From Lathyrus oleraceus (lineage: Eukaryota > Streptophyta > Magnoliopsida > Fabales > Fabaceae): a stretch of DNA of 64,000 nucleotides. Of the stretch, positions 11,622-21,714 are shown one piece after another. Location of the stretch: positions 142,404,188-142,468,187 of the forward strand of contig NC_066580.1 in NCBI RefSeq assembly GCF_024323335.1. The letters run 5' to 3'. Under the pieces are notes generated by a model. It worked only from the letters and a program-made list of their open reading frames with translations. It made no database searches and had not been told where the DNA came from. The first letter of the stretch is position 1, and each line of letters begins with the position of its first letter. The position numbers and the translations under genes were made by a program.

Positions 11622-13510
11622 GGTAATCTACATAAGAAATAATGAAAATATAAGTATCATTGGCATATTTAATTAGGCCTTTAATTAAACATGCTCCCAC
11701 TATTTTACTCAAAACAAATGACCCTCATCATCTGATTCGGAAAATCCCGTTGGAAGATTTTCTAGTGGGTCGAGATCCATATTTCACTTCGTTCTAAGTC
11801 CGCGTAGGCGGATTACACAAAACTAGGTTATTTAGGTAGGAACTCCTTCCAATTGTATCTCATACAACTCTCGAAAATTTCAATTGGGTGAATAACTCCT
11901 TATTCTAATCCATCATATGAATTATTCCCAACTCTTGCTTCTAAACATATATAATCTTATTATAATTTGTTTAGTTAAGTTTGACCCATTGTTTTAACAG
12001 TTGGATATTACAATTATCCCATCGCACCTTACTAATATATAGATCATGCACCTCGCGTAGGCGAAACCTACAATTTCCATTACTAGTCTTGATGAGTGTT
12101 AAAACTTGGAAAGCTTAAAACTTAATATTTAGTTTTGAGGGAATTGCAATTTTACTGATCTCACCGGCTTGTTTATCATATAAACCGTCTCTCACATGCA
12201 TCAACATACATACACATGCATCAACATACATATAAACAAAATGAAACAGTTATGGCCCCTAGCGCAATTGTTCTCCCAAGCCAATGAGAGAACCTAAGCT
12301 AACCTATAACGATCTAAGCTTCTCCAAGCAAGATCTTCAAGGTTGTCTTCCTTTGGCACTGACTTCTTTGCTTTCTTCATATCATTACATTACATGAAAG
12401 AAACTCGTTTTACATACGAGGGAGTGAGATGAGAAAAGAAGTTACATTTGGGAGATTAAGAGAGAGGCACGACACGCAGGTCGTATTTTAAAATCCAAAA
12501 CAAAACAAAGGAAAACTAAGGCCATAACCGATCACCACAAGACAATAATAAAAACTTTATTATTATTATTAATTCCTTTAATTAATAAAATCAAATTAAA
12601 TTTCGACGACCGATCACACTACGCAGAGTTAGCCGGGGGTCCGCTGCCCGGACAGCGGGAACGGGTGTTCCGCTGCCCGGTTAGCGGACAGGGGTCAAGG
12701 GGGCAGCGCCCCTTGCGGGGTCTAAGGGGCAGCGCCCCTGCTCGAAAATTTTAATGAACAATTCATTTAAAATTGACGTCGTTTTTCGTATCAACACTTG
12801 ATACTTCAAAGCACTTTTTCTAGCCGAACTGGTGAATTTTTCCTTGCGTTAACTGGTTAACCATATGCGTTAACCGGTTAACACTGTTTGAAAACATTTA
12901 AAAAACTCTTTTCTGCCTTGCGTTAACCGGTTAACCAAATGCGTTAACCGGTTAACACTGTTTGAAAATCTCAAAAACTTTATTTCGCATTCCGTTAACC
13001 GGTTAACCATATGCGTTAACCGGTTAACACTGTTCCAAAAATTAAAAAAAAAATATTTCGAATTACGTTAACCGGTTAACCATACGCGTTAACCAGTTAA
13101 CACTGTTCGGAAAAGTGTTTAGGACGCACAACTCTTGTGCAATCAAACCCCAATCGCATAACTCTCTAACAACACAACCCTTGTGTCGTCACTAACCCTG
13201 ATGCACCAATTTCAGACCGTCAAACACGTCTCGATTGTTAATTCAGTATGATTGATCAACACGTCATTGCTTCACCATACTAATGTCGGATCAAGAAGCA
13301 AACGACCATTGATCGCTCAAAGGAAAACAATCATCGAGGTTTTTGAATGAACGAAACGAGAACACTATATCATATATAATGTATTTTGCATCAGGATCAC
13401 ATATATCACATATATGTAACTTGATCGATCTCAATTTAACCTTTGATTCATTCTGTTTTAATCATATTATTACAGAACAAAAACAGATATCAGATTCATG
13501 GTTTCGTAAG
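11622..13510 (-). other. Copia element 1 untranslated leader with palindrome arrays
   Basis: About 1.9 kb between the primer-binding site and gag with no credible ORF. It contains GC-rich inverted repeats at 12640-12745 (CCGCTGCCCGG, GCAGCGCCCC) and a GTTAACCGGTTAAC array at 12845-13110. The flanks match the leader of the related element at 62743-64000. The segment between TTTCGACGACCGATCACA (12600-12617) and the AATTTCAGACCGTC block near 13210 is completely different in the two elements. Confidence 0.75.
12845..13110. repeat. Palindrome array GTTAACCGGTTAAC x8 in the copia leader
   Basis: Four units, each with two palindromes; two copies carry a point change (GTTAACTGGTTAAC, GTTAACCAGTTAAC). 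Second copies are followed by ACTGTT, exactly as in the gypsy LTR array. Similarity to the gypsy array extends past the palindromes, including the CTTGC before the first copy. Because this element runs on the minus strand, the cassette lies in the opposite orientation relative to element sense compared with the gypsy LTR. Confidence 0.9.
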
Positions 13511-13524
13511 TGGCTCTGATACCA
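13511..13524 (-). other. Primer-binding site of copia element 1
   Basis: On the minus strand TGGTATCAGAGCCA directly follows the 5' LTR end. It is complementary to the 3' end of initiator tRNA-Met, the usual plant copia primer. Confidence 0.9.
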
Positions 13525-13525
13525 C

Positions 13526-14892
13526 TGAAGGAGAATTGCCATCCAAGGCGCAGCGGAATTTAAAATTTTCTCCTTTAATGATCCTTACGAATGGGCATGA
13601 TCAGTGATAGAATCGTTACCTCTTGTGGCGATTCAAACCTTTGGTGCAGATCTCTGATAATGATCGAATCCTTTGAAGCAAATCTGCGGGGCGATCACGA
13701 ACGTTGAATGATGACAACGTCTCTACTCAGTCCACACGAACGGATTCCTTCAATCGCAGTGCTAGCTGTTTGTGAGTGAAGGCTTTGAGTGAGAGAGAGA
13801 GAGAGAGATACGAAATTCCAACTCTTCAGTTGTGTTGTCTGGAGTGTGAATGCTTCTACCCAAGGGGTTCTATTTATAGAACCACTTGTGTGGGCTTCAA
13901 GCCAAAAAGCCCACTTAAGTGCATTTTGGCCCATATCTCAGAATATGCCAAAATCACTTAAGTATTTGGTACTTTACCATATTTCGTATTCTTTTTAAGT
14001 ACACCGTACCTTACGATGTTCCTTAATTATTCTATCTCTCATCAATCCGTCCTTTGTGTGTGACCCTATAGGTTTTCGCGGCGTTGGCAATTATATTAAA
14101 TCATGCATTTAACATAATAAACAGTGAGCGGTATCTAGCAACACATCACTGCTACCCAAGTCACGAAAATGTCATGTGATCTGACAAAACCTCCTGTGAT
14201 AATAATTATGTGTATAATTACCCCTTTGCCCTTATGTCTATATTGAACACAAGGTATAGACCATGTCACCCTTGTCCAGTTCAATATTGGGCCCATAGAC
14301 ATTTATACTGTTAAGCAGGATTGGCAAATTCCATCTAGGACACTCATGTCCCTCAGCATGCTTCGTGGAGTACCTATCAACTGCCTTTATGGTTATCCAG
14401 TTACGGACAACGTTGGATCAGCAATAAAGCACTCGACTCTACATCTAGGATCCATAGTGGTTTCAGGTCGAAGAGTGGTATACACTATTATCACCATGAG
14501 AATAACTTATGACACTTTGCATAACTTTCTATATAGTATTCTCATAGCGGGTCAATCCAGTATGAATATTACTCTTAATATTCATACCTATGTTTAAGAC
14601 TTGATAACTCTTTATCCATGATCCATGAGACGTGATCATCAGTCTACAAACATAATAGTCTCCATGCTTTAATGTTATCCCATTTCATAATAAAGCTTGA
14701 CTACGGACACTTTAGGAATAGTGTCCTTATGTTTAATGTGATCTCATGATTAAGTCATACTTGATACATTAAATGGACTATCTATTCCAGGGACTTTATT
14801 AAACAAACATAATAAAGAAAAATGCCTTTTATTATTAATAAATAATTCGATACAAGTACCAAAAGTATTGGCCTCTAGGGCTTACACCAACA
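13526..14892 (-). repeat. 5' LTR of copia element 1
   Basis: 1367 bp, pairing with 6283-7647. The TATA box TATAAATA (minus) is at 13871-13878 and a GA microsatellite lies at 13790-13809. The boundary is confirmed by the primer-binding site on one side and the GATGT target copy at 14893-14897 on the other. Confidence 0.92.
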
Positions 14893-14897
14893 GATGT

Positions 14898-15162
14898 AAC
14901 ATCGGGATGGGATGTTTTAAATGTTTTATTGTTGGTTGTGAACCATTTTACATGTAATGGGTTACATGTTTTGCATGATTGAATTGGTCTCTATCCGCTG
15001 CGTATTATGCAAATGTTTTATTTGATAAATAAATGAGCATGACAAGCTACTTTGATGAATGATGTGAAGTTGTTTGTGTGACACCCTTAACTGCATAATT
15101 TATTCTGATTGATATATTGTTATTTTAATTAAATATTTGGGGTATTTTAGAAGGGTGTTACA
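14898..15162 (+). repeat. 5' LTR of the gypsy element, last part
   Basis: Collinear with the final 265 bp of the 3' LTR (about 21445-21709), ending AAGGGTGTTACA. The two LTR parts add up to 2010 bp, against 2011 bp for the 3' LTR. Confidence 0.92.
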
Positions 15163-15166
15163 TTAG

Positions 15167-15179
15167 TGGTATCAGAGCA
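15167..15179 (+). other. Primer-binding site of the gypsy element
   Basis: TGGTATCAGAGCA lies four bases after the LTR end and is complementary to the initiator tRNA-Met 3' end. Confidence 0.88.
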
Positions 15180-15286
15180 TAGTCGGTCGAGTCGAGTCGT
15201 AATTATTCTGTTTCTCTGTACGGGATAGGTGTTGTGTAACCCTATCAGTACTTATTGTTTTAGCTTGTTGGGCTTTCAGAATAGAG

Positions 15287-16249
15287 ATGGCTGGAAGAGG
15301 TAGAGACGATGCTGCGATTGCTGAGGCTCTGGGTATGCTAGCTGGAGTACTTGGAGGGAATCCGAATGTTGTGGGAATGGGAGCTGCTCGTCAACTGAGT
15401 GAGTTCCAGAAGAACAATCCTCCAATGTTCAAGGGAGCATACGATCTAGATGGCGCTCAGAAGTGGTTGAAGGAGATAGAGAGGATCTTCCGAGTGACTG
15501 AGTGTGCCGATAACCAGAAGGTCAGGTTCGGTACGCATATGCTGTCAGAGGAAGCAGATGATTGGTGGGTTGCTACCCGCACTGAGTTGGAAGCTGCTGG
15601 GAGTGCTGAGATCACTTGGGCAGTGTTCAGAGAGAGATTCCTGAGGAAGTACTTTCCAGAGGATGTCAGAGGAAAGAAAGAGATAGAGTTCTTAGAACTG
15701 AAGCAGGGCAACCGGTCTGTTACTGAGTATGCTGCTAAGTTCACAGAGCTGTCGAAGTATTACACTCCCTATGATGAGGCTACTGGGGAATTTTCAAAAT
15801 GTGTGAAGTTTGAGAACGGGTTACGTCCCGAGATCAAGCAGGCTATTGGGTATCAGCGGATTAGAGTGTTTTCTGATTTGGTTGACTGTTGCAGGATTTT
15901 TGAACAGGATACCAAGGCCAGAGCGGAGAGCTATCAGCAGAGGGTTGATAGGAAGGGCAAGAATCAGAATGATCGTGGGAAACCGTATGCAGCTGGCAAA
16001 GGTTTCCAGAGACAGAGTGGGATGAAGAGGCCTAGTGGGGGAGACTCTAGTGCCCCTGCTAAGTGTTACAGATGTGGTCAGGCTGGACATCGTGTCCATG
16101 AGTGTACCAGTGCTGAGAGGAAGTGTTTCAAGTGTGGAAAAGGTGGTCATTTGGCTGCAGAGTGCCGGTCGAAGACTGTGACTTGTTTCAACTGTGGAGA
16201 GGTGGGTCATATCAGCCCACAGTGTCCTAAGCCGAAGAAAGAGAATTAG
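15287..16249 (+). CDS. Gypsy chromovirus Gag (capsid-nucleocapsid)
   Basis: 320 codons from the first ATG after the leader (MAGRGRDDAA). The retrotransposon gag capsid fold covers about residues 40-210 (RFLRKYFPEDVRGKK, EFLELKQGNRSVTEYA). Three CCHC zinc knuckles follow at 260-273, 280-293 and 300-313 (CYRCGQAGHRVHEC, CFKCGKGGHLAAEC, CFNCGEVGHISPQC). They bind genomic RNA for packaging. It ends at TAG 16247-16249 and the protease-pol frame continues in the same frame, so this stop separates Gag from Gag-Pol. Confidence 0.92.
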   Translation: MAGRGRDDAAIAEALGMLAGVLGGNPNVVGMGAARQLSEFQKNNPPMFKGAYDLDGAQKWLKEIERIFRVTECADNQKVRFGTHMLSEEADDWWVATRTELEAAGSAEITWAVFRERFLRKYFPEDVRGKKEIEFLELKQGNRSVTEYAAKFTELSKYYTPYDEATGEFSKCVKFENGLRPEIKQAIGYQRIRVFSDLVDCCRIFEQDTKARAESYQQRVDRKGKNQNDRGKPYAAGKGFQRQSGMKRPSGGDSSAPAKCYRCGQAGHRVHECTSAERKCFKCGKGGHLAAECRSKTVTCFNCGEVGHISPQCPKPKKEN

Positions 16250-18214
16250 TCAGGAGGCAAGGTCTTTGCTCTATCGGGTTCTGAGACTTCTGCAGATGAT
16301 CGTTTGATCCGAGGTACGTGTTATATTAATGGCTTTCCTCTTGTAGCTATTATTGACACAGGTGCGACTCATTCCTTTATATCTTTGGATTGTGCTGTGA
16401 AACTTAAGTTAGAGATATCTGAGATGCATGGAAGTATGGTGATTGATACTCCTGCGAAGGGTTCAGTAACTACTACTTCAGTTTGTTTAAATTGTCCTTT
16501 GAGTATTTTTGGTAGAGACTTTGGGATGGACCTAGTGTGTCTTCCACTAGTGCAGATTGATGTTATTCTGGGTATGAACTGGTTGGTGTGTAACCGAGTT
16601 TATATCAACTGCTTTGATAAGACTGTGATCTTTCCTGAGATTGAGGAAGGAAAGAGTTTGTTTCTATCAGCAAGGCAGGTGAATGAGGAAGTAGCCGATG
16701 GGGCAGAGTTGTTTATGCTGTCAGCGACTTTGGAGGCTAAAGATAGACTGGCGATTTGCGATCTAGCCGTGGTGTGTGATTTTCCTGATGTGTTTCCTGA
16801 AGAAGTGAATGAATTACCGCCAGAGCGTGAAGTTGAGTTCTCGATTGATTTGGTACCTGGTACTAGGCCGATATCGATGGCTCCGTACCGTATGTCTGCT
16901 GTTGACTTAACTGAATTGAAGAGTCAGTTGGAAGATCTGTTGGATAAGGAATTTATTCGTCCGAGTGTGTCACCGTGGGGTGCACCAGTGTTATTGGTTA
17001 AGAAGAAAGAAGGTACTATGAGGTTGTGTGTGGACTACAGGCAACTGAATAAAGTGACGATCAAGAATCGGTATCCTTTACCGAGGATTGATGATTTGAT
17101 GGACCAGTTGGTTGGTGCGAGTGTATTCAGCAAAATAGATTTGAGATTGGGATATCATCAGATACGTGTGAAAACTGAGGATATTCAGAAGACTGCTTTC
17201 AGAACAAGGTATGGACATTATGAGTATTCTGTAATGCCTTTTGGTGTGACTAATGCGCCTGGGGTATTTATGGAGTATATGAATAGGATTTTCCATCCGT
17301 ACCTAGACAAGTTTGTTGTGGTGTTTATTGACGATATTTTGGTGTATTCGAAATCTGAAGAAGAGCATGCTGAACATTTGAGAGTGGTTCTAGGAGTTCT
17401 GCGAGAAAAGAAGTTATTTGCTAAACTGTCAAAGTGTGAATTTTGGTTAGAAGAGGTTAGTTTTCTTGGTCATGTGATTTCAAGAGATGGTGTTGCTGTT
17501 GATCCTTCTAAGATAGAAGCGGTATCTAAGTGGGAAGCTCCGAAGTCAGTTTCTGAGATAAGGAGTTTTCTTGGTTTGGCTGGTTATTATAGGAAGTTCA
17601 TTGAGGGATTTTCTAAGTTGGCGTTACCGTTGACGATGTTGACTAGAAAGGGGCAAGCGTTTGTTTGGGACTCAAAATGTGAAGAAGGTTTCCAAGAGTT
17701 AAAGAGAAGGTTGACTACTGCTCCTATTCTGATATTACCGAGTTCGTCGGAATCATTTGAGGTTTACTGTGATGCTTCATTGTTGGGTTTGGGTGGTGTG
17801 TTGATGCAAAATAAGCAGGTTATAGCTTATGCTTCGAGACAACTGAGGGTTCATGAGAGGAACTATCCGACACACGATTTAGAGTTGGCAGCCGTGGTAT
17901 TTGTTCTGAAGTTATGGAGGCATTACTTGTACGGGTCAAGATTTGAGGTTTTCAGTGACCATAAAAGTTTAAAGTATTTGTTTGATCAGAAAGAGCTGAA
18001 TATGAGACAGAGGAGATGGTTAGAGTTTCTGAAGGATTATGACTTTGGTTTGAATTACCATCCGGGTAAAGCAAACGTAGTGGCTGATGCATTGAGTCGG
18101 AAATCATTGCATATGTCTATGTTAATGGTTAAGGAATTGGATTTAATTGAGCAGTTTAGAGACTTGAGTTTGGTGTGTGAGAGTACTCACAATAGTGTTA
18201 ATTGGGAATGTTGA
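16250..18214 (+). CDS. Gypsy chromovirus protease, reverse transcriptase and RNase H
   Basis: Same frame as gag, open from the codon after the TAG; the first ATG is at 16304. The protease motif [10 protein letters not shown] lies about 17 residues after that ATG. Reverse transcriptase follows with the conserved [10 protein letters not shown] and MPFGVTNAP blocks and the FIDDILVYS active site near residue 343. RNase H begins at about residue 487 ([10 protein letters not shown]) and runs to [10 protein letters not shown]. The frame terminates at 18214 after a one-base shift near 18200, so integrase is out of phase. The product would lack integrase. Confidence 0.88.
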   Translation, partial: SGGKVFALSGSETSADDRLIRGTCYINGFPLVAIIDTGATHSFISLDCAVKLKLEISEMHGSMVIDTPAKGSVTTTSVCLNCPLSIFGRDFGMDLVCLPLVQIDVILGMNWLVCNRVYINCFDKTVIFPEIEEGKSLFLSARQVNEEVADGAELFMLSATLEAKDRLAICDLAVVCDFPDVFPEEVNELPPEREVEFSIDLVPGTRPISMAPYRMSAVDLTELKSQLEDLLDKEFIRPSVSPWGAPVLLVKKKEGTMRLCVDYRQLNKVTIKNRYPLPRIDDLMDQLVGASVFSKIDLRLGYHQIRVKTEDIQKTAFRTRYGHYEYSVMPFGVTNAPGVFMEYMNRIFHPYLDKFVVVFIDDILVYSKSEEEHAEHLRVVLGVLREKKLFAKLSKCEFWLEEVSFLGHVISRDGVAVDPSKIEAVSKWEAPKSVSEIRSFLGLAGYYRKFIEGFSKLALPLTMLTRKGQAFVWDSKCEEGFQELKRRLTTAPILILPSSSESFEVYCDASLLGLGGVLMQNKQVIAYASRQLRVHERNYPTHDLELAAVVFVLKLWRHYLYGSRFEVFSDHKSLKYLFDQKELNMRQRRWLEFLKDYDFGLNYHPGKANVVADALSRKSLHMSMLMVKELDLIEQFRDLSLVCESTHNSVNWEC

Positions 18215-19656
18215 AGTTAACAAGTAGTATTCTGGATGAGATTAGAGAGGGTCAGAAATCCGATGTGCTTTTGGTTGATAAGATGACTCTAGTGAATCAA
18301 GGTCAAGGTGGTGAATTCAGAGTTGATGAGAATGGTGTTTTGAAATTTGGTAATCGGGTGTGTATTCCGGATGTTACCGAACTTAAGAAGAGTATTCTTG
18401 AGGAAGGACATCGTAGTGGCCTGAGTATTCATCCTGGAGCTACGAAGATGTATCATGATTTGAAAAAGTTATTTTGGTGGTCGGGAATGAAAAGAGAAAT
18501 TGCAAGTTTTGTTTATTCTTGTTTGACTTGTCAGAAGTCAAAGATTGAGTATCAGAAGCCGTCTGGGCTAATGCAACCGTTGGCTATTCCAGAGTGGAAG
18601 TGGGATAGTATCAGTATGGATTTTGTTTCTGGTTTACCGAGGACAAGTAAGAATTTTGAAGCTATTTGGGTGATTGTTGACAGATTGACAAAATCGGCTC
18701 ATTTCATTCCGATCAGAATGGATTATCCGTTAGAGAGATTAGCCGAGTTGTATATTGAGAAAATTGTAAGTTTGCATGGTATTCCGTCGAGTATTGTTTC
18801 GGACAAAGATCCTAGATTTACATCGAAGTTTTGGGAAGGTTTGCAGAGGGATTTGGGAACTAAGCTGAGATTGAGTTCTGCATATCATCCGCAGACTGAT
18901 GGTCAGACTGAGAGGACGATTCAGTCATTAGAGGACCTTTTGAGAGCTTGTGTTTTGGAAAAAGGAGGTGCTTGGGATTGTTATTTGCCTTTGATTGAGT
19001 TTACCTACAACAATAGTTTTCATTCGAGCATTGGTATGGCACCGTTTGAAGCTTTGTATGGTAGGAGATGTCGGACACCTTTATGTTGGTATGAGTCCGG
19101 TGAGAGTGTTGTGGTTGGACCGGAGATTGTTCAACAAACTACGGAAAAGATTAAGATGATTCAAGAGAAGATGAGAATTGCTCAGAGTCGTCAGAAGAGT
19201 TATCATGATAAGAGGAGGAAGTCACTTGAGTTCCAAGAGGGAGATCATGTGTTTCTCCGTGTTACTCCGATAACTGGGGTTGGTCGAGCTTTGAAGTCGA
19301 AGAAGTTGACACCTCGATTTATTGGTCCTTATCAGATTTTGGAGAGGATAGGGGAGGTAGCCTATCGTATCGCTTTACCGCCGTCACTTGCGAATTTGCA
19401 TGAGGTTTTTCATGTGTCTCAGTTGAGGAGGTACATTCCTGATCCGTCGCATGTGGTCCAAGTAGATGATGTACAGGTGAGAGATAACCTGACTATTGAG
19501 ACATCACCTATGAGGATCGAGGATCGAGAGTTGAAGCAGTTGCGGGGTAAAGAGATTGCCTTGGTGAAGGTAGCTTGGGGAGGACCAGCAGGTGGCAATG
19601 TGACTTGGGAACTTGAGAGTCAGATGAAGGAGTCCTATCCAGAGTTATTCGCTTGA
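18202..19656 (+). CDS. Gypsy chromovirus integrase with C-terminal chromodomain
   Basis: 484 codons in the frame that follows the shift near 18200; this ATG is probably not a native start. The HHCC zinc domain covers about residues 70-115 ([16 protein letters not shown] to CLTCQKSK). The DDE core includes [22 protein letters not shown] and [14 protein letters not shown]. The C-terminal 60 residues have a chromodomain-like pattern (REIKQL-type start, VKVAW, VTWELE, YPELF), which in chromoviruses directs integration by binding chromatin marks. TGA ends it 25 bp before the polypurine tract. Confidence 0.88.
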   Translation: MGMLKLTSSILDEIREGQKSDVLLVDKMTLVNQGQGGEFRVDENGVLKFGNRVCIPDVTELKKSILEEGHRSGLSIHPGATKMYHDLKKLFWWSGMKREIASFVYSCLTCQKSKIEYQKPSGLMQPLAIPEWKWDSISMDFVSGLPRTSKNFEAIWVIVDRLTKSAHFIPIRMDYPLERLAELYIEKIVSLHGIPSSIVSDKDPRFTSKFWEGLQRDLGTKLRLSSAYHPQTDGQTERTIQSLEDLLRACVLEKGGAWDCYLPLIEFTYNNSFHSSIGMAPFEALYGRRCRTPLCWYESGESVVVGPEIVQQTTEKIKMIQEKMRIAQSRQKSYHDKRRKSLEFQEGDHVFLRVTPITGVGRALKSKKLTPRFIGPYQILERIGEVAYRIALPPSLANLHEVFHVSQLRRYIPDPSHVVQVDDVQVRDNLTIETSPMRIEDRELKQLRGKEIALVKVAWGGPAGGNVTWELESQMKESYPELFA

Positions 19657-19681
19657 GGTATGTTTTCGAGGACGAAAACTC

Positions 19682-19698
19682 TTTTAGTGGGGGAGAGT
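19682..19698 (+). other. Polypurine tract of the gypsy element
   Basis: TTTTAGTGGGGGAGAG immediately precedes the 3' LTR start at 19699; this is the standard plus-strand DNA primer position. Confidence 0.85.
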
Positions 19699-21709
19699 TG
19701 TAACACCCCGATAAAAATAAGATAATTATTTAATTTAAGTTAATATTATATTTATTAATTTAATTAAGTAATTGGAATTATTGGATTAATATTATTGGAT
19801 TATTATTATTATTGGAATAATATAATTTGGAGTTGGTATATAAGTGGGAAATAAGTAAAAAGAGTCTCATTTTTGGTAAAGAAGGTTTTCACGTGAAAGC
19901 AGAGAAGCGGCTGAAAAGGGAGAAAGGGCAAAGAGGAAGAGCAAGAGAGCAAGGTTTGAAGAACGGAAAAGATTGGAGCTTAAGGATTTCCGGATTAACT
20001 CAGGTAAGGGGGGTTTATCGTCGTTTAATGGGTATTATGGGTTAACATGAAATGGGTAGTGATAAACCGTTGAATTGACCCTAATTGGGATGTTGAATGC
20101 TGAAAAATTGTGATGAATAAACTATGTTAAAGCTGTAATTGAATCTGTAATTGGATGGGTAGTGATTTTCCAAAAGTGTAGCTTTTTACGGAATTGGAAT
20201 CGGAGGTCCGGAAGTCCCCCAATGGCGGAAAATGCGGAGAATTCTGCATTCTGCTTTGTGTTAGCGCAGGAACAGCTTTCTGTCTTGCGTTAACCGGTTA
20301 ACCCAGGGTGTTAACCGGTTAACACTGTTAGGAATTGTGAAGTATTGTTGTTTTGCTTGCGTTAACCGGTTAACCCAGGGCGTTAACCGGTTAACACTGT
20401 TGTGAGTTCTGAGAAATTGCTGTTCTGTCTGCGTTAACTGGTTAACCCAGGGCGTTAACCGGTTAACACTGTTGAGTTTTGCCAGAAAGCGTGTTCTGTG
20501 TTGCGTTAACCGGTTAACCCAGGGCGTTAACCGGTTAACACTGTTGAAAAGTGGAAAAATTGGTATTTAAATATTGTGTACTTATTTGATGGTTGGCCTA
20601 TATTGGCGTATGATGTAATAGGGATCATTTCCCGTTGTTTTGAGCAGTATAGGTATTAGTAGAGTGTGCTAATACTGTGATTAATTATTTGACATGATAT
20701 GATGTTTTGATACATATGTTGATGATGTATGATGGTATGCATAATGCTGTGAATGTATATGTTATGTATGCTATTGTGAATGGACTGTTTATGGCTTAGA
20801 GTGTGAGCATATGTCCATTGTGGATTATTGTTGATGATTTTGCATTGCTAGGTGATTTAGCATGCATATTGTGGCCTTTATGGTGGTAGCTAATTCCCAT
20901 GGTGAGGAATTAGTGAGTTAGTCATTATGGACTGTTGTTGATGTTTGCATGCTAGGTGAATTAGCGTGCATAGCATGGCCTTGGGGTGGTAGCTAATTCC
21001 CATGGTGAGGAATTAGTGAGTGAGTCACTAGGTCTCAAATGAGTGGGACTAGTGGGCTTGGTAGCCGTACCTGGAGTTGGTCGGTGAGGTTGAACTATAT
21101 GTTCACGAATAGTCGGTACCGCATGCATGGAGTCTCATTGCATAATGTATGTATGGCGTATGATATGAATGGATGTATTCCAGTATTATACTTGTGATGT
21201 GTGTTGTGTGTTGTGTTGATGTTGAGTATGATTGAGTTGATATTGCCGTTGCTGAATGTGTAATCTGATTAGGGTGACGAAATGTGTTAAATTACTTAAC
21301 ATTGCATGATATTTTATAATGCTTATTATATCGATTGAGGAACTCACCCTTACAACTATTTTTCAGGTAACGAGCAGTGATTGAGTAGGAGCTAATGCTT
21401 GGAGTCTAGTGTAGTTCCTTAGTGGGTCATGCTCTGGTAGATGTAACATCGGGATGGGATGTTTTAAATGTTTTATTGTTGGTTGTGAACCATTTTACAT
21501 GTAATGGGTTACATGTTTTGCATGATTGAATTGGTCTCTATCCGCTGCGTATTATGCAAATGTTTTATTTGATAAATAAATGAGCATGACAAGCTACTTT
21601 GATGAATGGTGTGAAGTTGTTTGTGTGACACCCTTAACTGCATAATTTACTTTGATTGATATATTGTTATTTTAATTAAATATTTGGGGTATTTTAGAAG
21701 GGTGTTACA
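19699..21709 (+). repeat. 3' LTR of the gypsy element
   Basis: 2011 bp, uninterrupted copy of the LTR. It contains the GTTAACCGGTTAAC array at 20288-20545, four units with two palindromes each, one copy mutated to GTTAACTGGTTAAC. It ends GGGTGTTACA at 21709, followed by the GCAAG target copy. Confidence 0.93.
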
Positions 21710-21714
21710 GCAAG

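Larger units (their letters stand above)
6283..14892 (-). mobile_element. Ty1-copia retrotransposon (Tork/Angela-like), 8.6 kb, nested in the gypsy LTR
   Basis: Read on the minus strand the element begins TGTTGGTGTAAG and ends AATTCTCCTTCA. It is flanked by the duplicated target GATGT (6278-6282 and 14893-14897). The LTRs are 1365 and 1367 bp and by eye nearly identical: about five substitutions plus a GA-microsatellite length change. The primer-binding site (tRNA-Met type) is at 13511-13524 and the polypurine tract at 7648-7660. One gag-pol frame covers 7662-11621, broken only by a TAG at 10017-10019. It is younger than the host gypsy element. Confidence 0.93.
4538..21709 (+). mobile_element. 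Ty3-gypsy chromovirus (Tekay/Del-like) LTR retrotransposon, with nested copia
   Basis: The ends are TGTAACACCC and GGGTGTTACA, flanked by the 5-bp target duplication GCAAG (4533-4537, 21710-21714). The two LTRs are about 2010 bp. A primer-binding site for initiator tRNA-Met follows the 5' LTR at 15167 and a polypurine tract lies at 19682-19698. Gag with three zinc knuckles, protease, reverse transcriptase, RNase H, integrase and a C-terminal chromodomain appear in gypsy order. The element is disabled by a TAG between gag and pol, a one-base frameshift before integrase, and the copia insertion in its 5' LTR. By eye the LTRs differ at roughly 17-18 positions, so it is young. Confidence 0.92.

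Noticed and set aside
4538..21709. Integrated plant pararetrovirus
   Set aside because: LTRs, integrase and chromodomain are present; no movement protein or coat region of caulimovirids seen.
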